DNA of 64,000 bases from Dendrolimus kikuchii (lineage: Eukaryota > Arthropoda > Insecta > Lepidoptera > Lasiocampidae), in NCBI GenBank assembly GCA_019925095.2, contig CM034401.1:15474338-15538337 (forward strand), given 5' to 3'. Position numbers and translations under genes: made by a program. Each line of letters opens with the position of its first letter. Position 1 is the stretch's first letter. Shown piece by piece: positions 44,653 to 54,480 of the stretch. Below the pieces are notes generated by a model, which saw nothing but the letters and a program-made list of their open reading frames with translations, searched no databases and was not told the DNA's origin.

Positions 44653-45998
44653 GACCAATTTTCTGACAGACAAAAATGATTAGGGTCGTTAATTTATTAC
44701 TAGGCCATAAATAGCAGTTCGAATTTAAATTTTGATTTAGAATTACAGATGGACACTTAAATTACATTAGTTGTAATTTAAGTGTCCATCTGTAATCTCT
44801 AATCTGATTTTAACCATAAATGACGTATGCGGGTGCCAGAATAGAAGAGCATGGAAGGACAAGACATATTGTGCCAACCCCAAATAATTAGGAGAACGGG
44901 CAAGAAAAGAGAGAGAATATAGATTTAATTCAACCCTACACTTATCGTGGATTTGAAGCGACCATGCCTTCGTTGCCATAGAAACCGAGGGACCACACAC
45001 GACACAACAAACTCGGACCCTCGCCAAATGCAAATCAACTAAAACCTCCATGTTGAATAAAATACGTAAGGATTCTGTTTTCTTGAAAATTGTTTATTCG
45101 TCTCGAGAATCAATTATTGCCTTTCGCAGACAGAGGTATTTACGAAGAATAGTCGATTGATAACCAAAATCTGATTCAATTCTCAGCTAGTACACTATTA
45201 TAGTAATGCGGCCTGTCGTAAAAGGCAAGTAAACAACCCACAGCCAGGTTTTAAGGTATTTGCCCATCTGGCCCATCATAACAACCTTTATTTGGGTTCC
45301 GGCATCAGTGGCCAGGCCAGTTCCAGTCTCCCTTGAGAGTCCCCAGAGAGCAGCAGCACATTGGTAGCACCTTTGATGTTACAAATGTTCATAGGCGATG
45401 ATATGCGCTTTCCATCAGGTGGGCCGTCTGCCTGTCTGCTGAACTCATGCAATAAAAAAATTAAGACCAATTTTCTGACAGACAAAAATGATTAGGGTCG
45501 TTAATTTATTACTAGGCCCTCTATAAATAGCAGTTCGAATTTAAATTTTGATTTAGAATTACAGATGGACACTTAAATTACATTAGTTGTATAAAGATTT
45601 TAACCATAGATGACGTATGCGGGTGCCAGAATAGAAGAGCATGGAAGGAAAAGACATATTGAGCCAACCCCAAATAATTGGGAGAACGGGCAAGAAAAGA
45701 GAGAGAATATAGATTTAATTCAACCCTACACTTATCGTGGATTTGAAGCGACCATGCCTTCGTTGCCATAGAAACCGAGGGACCACACACGACACAACAA
45801 ACTCGGACCCTCGCCAAATGCAAATCAACTAAAACCTCCATGTTGAATAAAATACGTAAGGATTCTGTTTTCTTGAAAATTGTTTATTCGTCTCGAGAAT
45901 CAATTATTGCCTTTCGCAGACAGAGGTATTTACGAAGAATAGTCGATTGATAACCAAAATCTGATTCAATTCTCAGCTAGTACAGTATTATAGTAATG
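44401..45998 (+). repeat. Tandem segmental duplication, two ~0.8-kb copies
   Basis: Copy 1 (44401-45208) and copy 2 (45209-45998) both begin CGGCCTGT and end CTATTATAGTAATG or GTATTATAGTAATG, and they abut. Each holds most of an S1 copy, about 100 bases of unique sequence, an RTE-like LINE tail fragment with CATATTGWGCCAACCCCAAA, and a shared block ending TTCTCAGCTAGTACA. Copies are nearly identical, so the event is recent. Copy 2 lacks one hairpin arm (44773-44796) and nearby bases. Matching open frames on the minus strand in both copies are not evidence of a gene. Confidence 0.93.
44742..44796. repeat. Perfect 24-bp hairpin present in only one duplicate
   Basis: 44742-44765 is the exact complement of 44773-44796, with a 7-base loop. 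Copy 2 of the duplication has only the first arm. Confidence 0.92.
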
Positions 45999-47012
45999 CC
46001 ACTAATGACTATATTTATAATTTGATTTTAAATATTAATTTGTATTTAGAATTATAAATGGTTTACTTTTAGCAATATGAAAGTAAATCATAATTCTAAT
46101 GATTCAGTTAACTTAAAAGTTATAAATAGTAGTCTTACTTTTCATTCAAAATATAGATCATAGTACTATAGGAATGATTTTTTGAAACAATTGTATACAA
46201 GAGCAGTAACGGTAATATCTGCATTTTTTTTATTATAAAACGAAGAAGAAGCGTTATTTAAAAATATATTATGTACAGATACCCGTTTTTTGATACCTCG
46301 CTTGATAATGTATCTCAACTTTTAAATTTATTTTCTTTATATAATATTTTCAACATTTTCTGTAAAAACTCTACACATTTCTGAAGATATTTAAAAGTTA
46401 ATATGTGTTAAATTTCATATATCTAGCCAAAATAAGTCCTGAGATAACGAGCTGTGACTCTAATGGACATAAGACAGATAATGGAGAGACACCAAGGATT
46501 TATTTTAATTTAAGGTATAGAAACTCTAAAAACGAGTACTACTTACTCTCTTAATAGATAAATAATACTTAAATGCCCCAACTCCATCTTGTATAAATAT
46601 TAATGTTAGTGACTGACCAAATGCGTGTTGTTTATACCTAGCGATAAAAAATAACAGTGTTCTAAATTTGCGTGAAACGGTCTATAACTCTTAACATTAT
46701 CCCAGATGGAGCAGGAACAAAATAACTATTGTTTCCTATCGGTGTAATATAATGCCATGGATATATTAGGTACTTCCCTATCAGATATCGTACTTGTGAG
46801 TTATTGCGCTGGATGACCACGCTTTGTTTAAAACTCGACATGAAGTCACGACTGGACGAAATAGTGTCCATGTTCAGGATTTAGGTGTCGGCTGACTGGT
46901 GTCGAGTGTCTGAAGTGACATAAATCGTACGTACTGCAGTGTAAAAGTAATGCTTTTATGTGAAATGAACGCTATGGGAGCTGAAACGGTGATAAGAAAT
47001 CAAGTACGGAAG
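45999..47012. other. Unassigned AT-rich stretch
   Basis: No repeat relatives or coding frames with support were found. Confidence 0.35.
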
Positions 47013-47315
47013 ACAAAGATGTCAAGTGTCAACTTTAAAGATTTAGCCTACCGCCAACTTATTAATTTTAATTATTTAATTTTTAATTTTGTTTATGGTT
47101 ATTATTTACTCTATGGGAGCCTAATCTAATTTACTACCGCTTCGCAACATGTTATGGCTTGAAGAGAAGAAGCGGCGCAAGAAACTCTTCAGCAAACATG
47201 CCTAGCTCTAATAATTTTATATAATATTAAAATGGGTGGAAGGAAAAATAAAAGTAATTATCAGTCAAGTTGGTTTGTGTTCCGTTGTACGCAGAAAGAG
47301 CTCACAGTGTCTTGA
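47013..47315 (-). repeat. Left inverted arm of the Penelope-like element
   Basis: Reversed, it follows the 3' end of the element: AAGACACTGTGAGCTCTTTC, ACCCATTTTAATATTATATA, TGCGAAGCG and AAGTTGGCGGTAGGCTAAAT. The stretch around GCGCCGCTTCTTCTCTTC diverges from the right arm, so the two arms were not copied from one another very recently or came from different source elements. Confidence 0.85.
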
Positions 47316-47369
47316 ACGATTAATTAACACAATACATAAAGCAAAGCTTCCCCTCTCGTTTTTTTAACG

Positions 47370-47530
47370 CCGGAATATAACTCAAAGTTGTTGTGTTGGC
47401 ATACTCTAGACCAGGGGTGGTAGCCACCCAGACGGGTAAATACCCTACCACCAGGCTGTAGGTTTTTTATCATCTCTTACGACAGGCCGCCCGGTTGCAG
47501 GAAATAATATCCTTTCTCCACTCCTGCACG
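47370..47530 (-). mobile_element. SINE-like family S1, 3'-truncated fragment
   Basis: The reversed family order ACGCCGGAATATAACTCAAAG, GCATACTCTAGACCAGG, CTACCACCAGGCTG, TCTTACGACAGGCCG and CCACTCCTGCACGG is present. The S1 tail is missing. It joins the Penelope coding remnant directly. Confidence 0.75.
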
Positions 47531-49041
47531 GTTATGAAAAAACACTCCGAAAAATTAAGCTTAGACGTATCCGCACTCACACCATCTTGCGCCAAAGCGC
47601 CTAAACTGTATGGGTTACCTAAAATTCACAAAAACAACATCCCCTTGCGCCCTATAGTTAGCCAGCTTGACTCACCAACATACAGACTGGCACAACATCT
47701 CGCGAAGACACTCAACAATTCCGCGGCAACACACCCTACCATGTCAAGGATTCCTTCGACTTCATCAGCGCAATTGAAAATTTGACATTGGCTGAGGATG
47801 AAGTACTAGTCAGTTTTGATGTCCAGTCCTTATTTACCAGTTTACCAGTGGAAGACTGCATTGAGATTGTCAAAAGGAAGCTAATAGATAATAACATGCC
47901 TGAGGAATATGCAGATCTACTAAAACATTGCCTCACATCTGGCTATTTCGTGTGGGACTACGGCTTCTACGACCAAATCAACGGTGTAGCCATGGGCTCA
48001 CCGGTGTCTCCTGTCGTAGCTGACATTTTTATGGAAGACTTCGAGCAGAAGGCACTGGATACCGCTCCGGCTGAGCCGAAGATGTATAAAAGGTACGTAG
48101 ACGATACTTTTGCCGTCCTCCCAAACGATAAAGTCTCTGCATTTCTAGATCATCTCAATTCCATTAGCAGTAATATTAAATTTACTATGGAACTAGAGGC
48201 AAATAATAAATTAGCTTTTCTGGATGTGCTCATCCTAAGGAACCCTGACAATACTCTTGGTCATACGGTGTATAGGAAACCTACCCATACAGATAAATAC
48301 CTTAATGGTTCGTCTCACCACCATCCTAGTCAGTTAGCTACCGTGGGCAAATCTTTGTTTCAGAGAGCACGGAAAATTTGTGACGAGAACCACATAGCTG
48401 GAGAGCTTCAGCATGTCAAGCGAGTTCTACAACGCAATCAGCTGAAGACTCCACACCAACGTCACAAAGGCCCCAAACCACATTCAGTTGAGCGGTGCCC
48501 TGCTACCCTACCCTACATCAAGGGGGTCACAGACAGAATTGGTCACATCCTCAGGCAAGCTTCAATCAAAACATATTTCAAGCCGCAGAAAAAGATTACC
48601 CAATTTCTGAGACCTGTGAAATGCAATATCCCACTCCAGGATGCAGGGGTTTACAAGCTTGATTGTGAGTGTGGATTGTCATACATTGGGCAAACAAAGA
48701 GGAGCATAAAAACACGAGTAAAAGAACACATTGCTGACATGAAACACACAAGGTCTACGAAGTCTGCGATCAGTGAACACACGCTGGATAAACCCAACAT
48801 CAGATTCGATAACCCACAAATCCTCGCGAAAGAGAATCGTTTCATACCTAGAATGATGCGTGAGGCTATTGAAATCAAAAAACACCCAAATTTCAATAGA
48901 GAAGATGGTTGGCAAGTACCACCTGTTTGGGATCCAATTATCAAAACTATTAAGACCCAAACCCAGCAAAAACCAGCTGCCAGACCTCAAGACACTGTGA
49001 GCTCTTTCTGCGTACAACGGAACACAAACCAACTTGACTGA
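47531..49041 (+). pseudogene. Penelope-like polyprotein: reverse transcriptase plus GIY-YIG endonuclease, frameshifted
   Basis: The product would copy element RNA at nicked DNA ends. The first part (to about 47735) encodes [10 protein letters not shown] and [18 protein letters not shown], the N-terminal RT motifs. A single-base frameshift at about 47730-47740 moves reading to a second frame, open for about 435 codons. In that second frame, counting from the leucine codon at 47782, motif A is SFDVQSLFTSLP (11-22), motif B NGVAMGSPVSPVVADIF (67-83) and the catalytic motif YVDDTF (105-110). The C-terminal GIY-YIG nuclease starts GVYKLDCECGLSYIGQT (289-305), with its CxC pair and the REAIEIKKHP block (360-369) that carries the conserved Glu. 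RT plus GIY-YIG is diagnostic of Penelope-like elements. About 515 residues survive, so the N-terminus is lost. Inactive because of truncation and the frameshift. Confidence 0.92.
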
Positions 49042-49299
49042 TATTTACTTTTATTGTTCCTTCCACCCATTTTAATATTATATAAAATTATTAGAGCAAT
49101 GTATGTTTGCTGTACGAGTTGCCGGCGCCGGCGTTTTCCGCGTCAATTGGCATAACATCTTGCGAAGCGCTTAATATATTCACTGTTAGGCTCCCATAGA
49201 GTATGTAGTTACCGGAGACAAAATTAAAAATTAAATAATTAAAATTAATAAGTTGGCGGTAGGCTAAATAAAACTTTAACAATACTCGTTGATCAATTA

Positions 49300-49420
49300 G
49301 ACATCTTTGTGCTGTCTGTGATCACGGCCACTGAAATGTGGCCGAAACGTCGGAAAAACCAAAATCAAATAAAATTACCGCGCTTAAAACCGTTAAAACG
49401 TAGTTTTATTATGTATACAA
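49300..49420 (+). ncRNA. Hammerhead-like remnant in the Penelope 3' region
   Basis: CGGCCACTGAAATGTGGCCG is followed at once by AAACGTCGG. Penelope-like elements are known to carry hammerhead ribozymes near their ends, with a CTGATGA...GAAA core before a GTC-type site. Here CTGA, GAAAC and GTC occur in order, but the CTGATGA box is not intact and the palindrome competes with it. I infer a decayed ribozyme or a conserved hairpin, not an active catalyst. Confidence 0.3.
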
Positions 49421-49591
49421 GTCGCGAAAACTTAAGAAAATATTAAATTTTTAAGCTTTATTATCGAAGCTATCAAACGTGTACAGAAATGTATATAGCT
49501 ATAGATGTAAGAACTGTTTATTGAAGCCACTTTTGTGAATTTTTAGCCATCTCAATAATTAAAAAAAGAAAGAAAAGTGGTTGCATAATAA

Positions 49592-49815
49592 CACTGGCCC
49601 ACAAAAAAATGGTCTGTATTTTTGACCAGACCCATTTAGTCTTAAGTATTTCGATACGCTGAATTCGAATATGGAGTCAGTTTGGTCCATACACCCTCGA
49701 AATCTGAAGGTATATGGACCAAACTCACCCCAGGTTCGATCTTTTAGGCCATCGAAATAAGTAAGAATAGATGGGTCTAGTCAAAAGTAAAGACAACTTT
49801 TTTTGTGAGCTGGTG
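49592..49815. mobile_element. Palindromic MITE, 224 bp, TAA duplication
   Basis: TAA lies on both sides (49589-49591 and 49816-49818). The left end CACTGGCCCACAAAAAAATG and reversed right end CACCAGCTCACAAAAAAAGT are inverted repeats that continue with GACCAGACCCAT/GACTAGACCCAT. The centre has TTTGGTCCATA and its complement, so almost the whole element folds back on itself. A TWA duplication suggests PIF/Harbinger. Confidence 0.72.
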
Positions 49816-49982
49816 TAATTTAGTGCTGGCAACTCGCAACGTGTTCATGACTTGAGAACTGGAAATTCGAATTTGGAATCTTTTTTACAACGCCACGCAG
49901 CCACACGCAAAACTGATATTCTAATTTCAATAATATAATTTGTGGAAATTTATCCGAAACACTATTTAAATTATCTAATTAA

Positions 49983-50235
49983 TCGATACTAATATTATAA
50001 AGAGGTAATTTACGAATCTGTTTGTAGGAAGTAATCTCTTTAACTACTAAACCGATTTTGAAAATTCTTTCACAAGTAGAAATCTACATTATTCTTGAGT
50101 GACATAGGCTATATTTCATTGTGATTAATACTATTTTTTGATTCGGCTTATCGGATAAAAATTTATCGACTTGCGCTAACTAAACGATACGATATAGTTA
50201 GGTGATGCCCAGCGAAGTGGGCACGGGTCAGCTAG
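49983..50235 (+). mobile_element. Non-autonomous Helitron, family H1
   Basis: Begins TCGATACTAATATTATAAAG after an A and ends in the stem GCCCAGCGAAGTGGGC, then ACGGGTCAGCTAG before a T. Confidence 0.85.
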
Positions 50236-51120
50236 TAATATAATAATCCGAGTTATTTGATAATTTTGTTGTAAATGTCCAAACACGGCGGACAACCACT
50301 TTAGGTCGGGTGGGTAGTTAGACTATCTAGTGTATTCCAGGAATAAAAATAAAATTGTGTATGTGTGCAGTTCACAGGCAGTAGAAGTGAAACTTCAGAG
50401 AATAATATACTCATAGATAATTCTTCTCTAACTTTTATTAATATAAATATAATTCCTTTAGGCTATATCCGTCAACATATAATTCAAAGTAAACTTCTTA
50501 AGTATCACTTTCAATTTTTCACTGTTTTGCTCTAAAACATATTATTATCAGTTTTATTTCGGTCCAAATTGGGCTTATGTTTAATCATGGGTTTTATTGA
50601 CTCTGTAATCTGTGCTGCAGATTGTAAAACTCGTATCACATTCTCTCGCAAGCTTCGTCTATTAGATTATAAAGAACTGTCACTTCAAAAACCTTGTTCA
50701 GCCCTATCGCGCATAAGAAATGCTTGTATCATAATAACTCATTCGGATCCCCATAAATGGGCGAGTGCCGAGATTGCGAACCGCGATCAAACCACTCCAG
50801 TTATGCGGAATCTCATATTTTTGCTTTTGACAAAAAATGTACAGTTGATTATGAGTTGCGTAATAGTCCCCCGTTGTTCTATGTACGTGACCTGGGACGA
50901 AACAGTGTACGAAGTCCCTGCTTATAGTAATCGCAAGGTTCCTTATTTGAACGTTGTAAAGGTTTGCATGTGAAGTAGATTCTTTTCAAATAAGTCTACT
51001 ATTACAGCTAGATTGTGGGCACACGTTAGACGAAGAAAGAAGGAAAGAAAAATATTGCATTTAGTACAAAAACGAAATTAATCTAAATAGAAATGGAAAG
51101 ACAATAGAAAAAAAATATGT
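50236..51120. other. Unassigned; longest non-repeat open frame at 50569-50973
   Basis: A 134-codon plus-strand frame (starting at a TTG) has an interior such as RIRNACIIITHSDPHKWAS. I recognise no domain, and it has no splice or start context. It is either a fragment of an unknown element or chance. The rest of the stretch shows nothing. Confidence 0.35.
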
Positions 51121-51260
51121 CTAGACGTGTTAGAGGTCCTGGCCAACATTGTCCTGCCCTGAAAAATAAAAATGTAGGACCCGATTTGAATGCCATCTAC
51201 AGTTCCTTATGAATCTAAACCATCCGGGAACCCACCCACTCAAACACACGAAAAAATAGT
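51121..51260 (-). mobile_element. Helitron fragment, family H2
   Basis: Reversed, it contains GTGTGTTTGAGTGGGTGGGT, CCCGGATGGTTTAGATTC and CAGGGCAGGACAATGTTG, the ordered words of H2, and ends CTAG. The base after CTAG is A rather than T, so the end may be a chance CTAG or mutated. Confidence 0.55.
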
Positions 51261-51297
51261 AGTATATTAAAAAGATAACTTAGTTTATTTTTAGTAT

Positions 51298-51806
51298 TGT
51301 TACAACTCAGGTCGCGACAAAAACAAAATCCACCTGCAGCTCTGAAACAAAGCACATTTATTACCCGTCGGCATTTGAACTAATAACATTGAATTTTTTT
51401 ATGATCTTCTTTTGTTTACTTATTTATTGGCATACGTTTCTACAGAGCAGCCTATTGTGGTATTGTAATAATTAGCCAGGTGTTACGGATTTTAAAGTAC
51501 AGTCTGATTCTAGGAAATTCGATCCACGTTGCCGGGCGGGCATATTGCTTTTGTGCAGTATAAAACGATGGCCTGATTGAGGGAGGGGCAGTTAAGCGAG
51601 AACCACGATCAAGGCGAGACGTGTGTACATTCGGTAATCTATTAGTGACGGACTTTGCGCGTTTTATTGAATTACGACCTTCTGCATTACGTTTGGATTT
51701 GTTGTGTTCGGTTATATTAGTACCTATATTATACGTGTTTGTATAGTTCTAATAAACTCTATAATAATTCCAACGGCATTTTAATTCGAGTCCCTTACTT
51801 CGTAGT
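51298..51806 (+). mobile_element. Solo LTR, family T1, second copy
   Basis: Begins TGTTACAACTCAGGTCGCG, has TATAAA at 51559, AATAAA at 51751 and GCATTTTAATTCGAGTCCC near the end. It matches the reversed 37870-38360 copy along its length. The last ~20 bases differ from CGACTCGTAACA, so the end is approximate. No internal region is attached. Confidence 0.72.
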
Positions 51807-51935
51807 CCGTACTTACTATATATAGACATCGGCAAAATTAACATAACTCTACTAAAACCCCAAAAATTCAAGAGGAATGCAATATTTTTTCAAAACACTG
51901 GCAAGTGATCCATATGGATCACTTTCGTCGATTCA

Positions 51936-52373
51936 TCCTAATAATATATTATAAAATTGTAAAAGTGTGGTCTTTTGTTTCTTACATTTTTTGTGTTTGT
52001 CTGTGTATTCGTGACTCACATAAAAACTACTAGGCCGATTTCGTTGCGGTTTTCACTGAATGATAGTAAATGCCCGGACTTAAAACTTGCCGTACTGTAC
52101 ATCCCGAAAATCCCATGGAAATTTTCTTGGGAGAGGCTTAAAGTTGAAAAAAAAAATGCGAAATTTTCACTGATTGATAAACAATTTCAATTGTATGCTT
52201 TTTGGTAAGATTACTTATCCCGAGTTTTTACGAAAATATTCGGGATTCATGTATTTCTATACTAAACAAATCCATTACCCCGCTGAAAATAAATTTTGAT
52301 TTTATATTTAGCAAAATAACTATAATCTTTGTTACCTGTCCAACGTAATTTTATAGTCGCGGGCAAATTCTAG
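51936..52373 (+). mobile_element. Non-autonomous Helitron, family H4
   Basis: Begins TCCTAATAATATATTATAAA after an A, contains ACATAAAAACTACTAGGCCG and ends TATAGTCGCGGGCAAATTCTAG before a T. Confidence 0.8.
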
Positions 52374-53222
52374 TTGGCTAATATTATTTTATTCAGGCAA
52401 ATTGTTCTGCTAAATATTATATGTAGATGATACAATTACGAGTGTTTTCGAACAAGTTACCTTATCTACTTTCACATATTGTCATTCTAAGAAGTCTAAC
52501 CATTAGCTGCGGCCGTTTTGACCGGTCATTCGGGGTAGATGGCCTGCCGACAAAACACGTGATCCTTAGCGACACACCGCACCCAGAAACGTGTCGCGAA
52601 TTTAAAAGTTAGAATTACTTTTATCCACAGAATTTTGCTTAAAACAAGCGACAAGTTTCCTTTATATGCATAATTATGCATGATGCTTTTATTTATTCTA
52701 ATAGTGAGTCTCTATCCGGGATGTTGTTACAGATGTAGGCCGTTTGACACAGATATGGCGATGTGTTTGATGCATTATTTGATATATATATGCGCGTGTG
52801 TGTATGTATATTTTCACGTCAACAGGGTTTACGTCAATTTCCCTAATAAGAACTGTTGTGTCATTATTATTACACTTAGGCTTTTAAAGGATTAAAAAGA
52901 ACATCGACAATAGTTTTATTCTGTGAATCCATAGATAGGGATTAATTTATTTACAACAATAACCAGTTTTTAATACGTCACCAATTCCATTTAAACTAAA
53001 GGTCATTCTATTTGTCATAGTTATTACGACGTAAAATCACTGCCCTATGCCCATGAATAATGTAATAGGTGCCATGATTCAGCCGTTAATGATCGCCCGT
53101 AGGGCACTTTCTCAAAAGCGTTTTGTATGTGTGTATAATCCACGCTGTATACCCACGCAGTGTTTGACATTGGATAGGTGAAGTAATATTTTAAATATTT
53201 GGGAAAAAACGTTTTGTAATTT
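52374..53222. other. Unassigned AT-rich stretch
   Basis: Short chance frames only. A small TATATATATGCGCGTGTGTG run lies at about 52783-52802. Confidence 0.35.
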
Positions 53223-53366
53223 ACTTCAACGGACAAGTGGCAAAACGAATCGCATCAAAATTTTAACTTGAATTTTTTCAAATTGGATAAGTACATTAAC
53301 AATCTGCCCGTAAAATTTCAAGATAAAATTTTGTTGCGATTCGTTTTGCCACTTGTCCGTTGAAGT
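53223..53366. mobile_element. Palindromic MITE, 144 bp
   Basis: ACTTCAACGGACAAGTGGCA, AACGAATCGCATCAAAATTT on the left mirrors the right arm with three or four mismatches over about 50 bases. The loop is about 45 bases. The flanks do not show a clear target duplication. Confidence 0.75.
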
Positions 53367-53764
53367 TTCACTTCTACTACGTGTCCCAGCACACATTTCG
53401 ATTTTTCGCAGGTTCACTGCAAATTATGATTTGGTTAGGTTAGGTACATTTTAAGGAATGCATTTTTTATTTAAATATATTTTGTTTTATCAAACAAAAA
53501 AAACTGAATTCGATACGGAACCAAAAACCGCATCCATAGTCTACTCTTAAATTATGCCACCTCTCACCACGTCTAGTCTAAATTTATGCTGCTCCTCCAC
53601 GCGTCCTTAACGCTTTTACGTGACAAAATATCCTAAGACCCCCCGTCTATATAGAAGTTTCACTTCAAAAAAACATTAATACAGTTATATAAAAATAATC
53701 GGCAGACAAACACACATTATATATCCCCAAATTAAGCAAGTTACGCATATTTTATGGATAATGT

Positions 53765-53905
53765 ACAACGGACAACTCTGGGGCCAGACTGTAGTAAATA
53801 ACGGAGGAAATTCGTTTCCGAAATTTACCATGACAGGAATTGAACCCGAAACCTCTGTGTTACAGTTAGGTAGGCATACTTAACAACAGAGGCCGTAAAA
53901 TCGTT
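53765..53905 (-). repeat. SINE-like sequence with B-box-like motif
   Basis: On the minus strand TTTCGGGTTCAATTCCTG contains a near-perfect pol III B-box (GGTTCAATTCC). A looser A-box-like CCTCTGTTGTTAAGTATGCC lies about 40 bases upstream. No second copy was found in the window, and a full cloverleaf cannot be drawn, so it is not a tRNA gene. Confidence 0.4.
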
Positions 53906-53948
53906 TAGTTCTTCCCAAGTGTAAAGTTTACTCTTTGAATGTGATTTA

Positions 53949-54234
53949 GGCTCGATTCACACTATGATGCCGTTCACGGTTCAATCTCTTTCCAGTCCCG
54001 GTCCGATCAAATCTCGCTGTATGTACACTACTATTAGTTTGCTGTAAGTTGTTGCTTCAATTGAATATTATTATTGACGAACCAATACAGCCGCGATATT
54101 GGATCGAAACTAGAACTATATTATAGTGAAAGTACTCGGATATTTTCTTGTTTAGGAACATTTGATCCAACCGGGAACAGACCTAGATCGGAGCGAGATT
54201 GAATTGTGAACGGCATTATAGTGTGAATCGAGAC
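53949..54234. mobile_element. PIF/Harbinger-type MITE, 286 bp
   Basis: TTA flanks both sides (53946-53948 and 54235-54237). GGCTCGATTCACACTATGAT and, reversed, GTCTCGATTCACACTATAAT open long inverted repeats that continue through GCCGTTCAC and TTCAATCTC. No coding capacity. Confidence 0.8.
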
Positions 54235-54480
54235 TTAACATTTTCTGAGGTTTTGATATGGTGCTTAGAATAAAAAACCCCAAAAATATATATTTAGTAT
54301 TATACTTACGTGTCTATTAATTACATACCTACATATATATCATCACCCTTGTTACCCGTAGAAAGAGACAATGGAATTCCGATTACTACGATCAAAATAA
54401 ACACTTTTCACTTCGTCTAATATAATCTCTTTATACAATGCATATTTAATTTTACTTGAAGTGCTTATTACCTGATCTTT

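Larger units (their letters stand above)
47013..49420 (+). mobile_element. Penelope-like element with inverted flanking arms
   Basis: A plus-strand coding remnant (47530-49041) is followed by a 3' region to about 49420. The left arm 47013-47315 is an inverted copy of 48987-49304, including the last ~18 codons of the gene. Such inverted or partial pseudo-LTR structures are characteristic of Penelope-like elements. A truncated, reversed S1 fragment (47370-47530) lies where the 5' part of the gene should be. The 3' region has GGCCACTGAAATGTGGCC followed by GAAACGTC. Confidence 0.85.

Noticed and set aside
44767..45841. Two nearly identical ~90-codon minus-strand frames, suggesting a duplicated gene
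   Set aside because: They are the same non-coding segment present twice through the tandem duplication; no domain, start context or conservation is visible.
48651..49032. Minus-strand frames of 97-117 codons over the Penelope gene
   Set aside because: They lie opposite the GIY-YIG domain, which is well supported on the plus strand.
47531..49041. An endogenous viral element because of the reverse transcriptase
   Set aside because: YVDD reverse transcriptase followed by a GIY-YIG nuclease is the Penelope arrangement; there are no gag, protease or envelope-like parts.
50569..50973. A 134-codon open frame as a host exon
   Set aside because: No ATG at its start, no splice consensus at its ends and no recognisable family. 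Kept only as an unassigned note.
53765..53905. A tRNA gene suggested by the B-box-like word
   Set aside because: No acceptor stem or anticodon loop can be drawn; SINE-like promoter remnant is a better fit.
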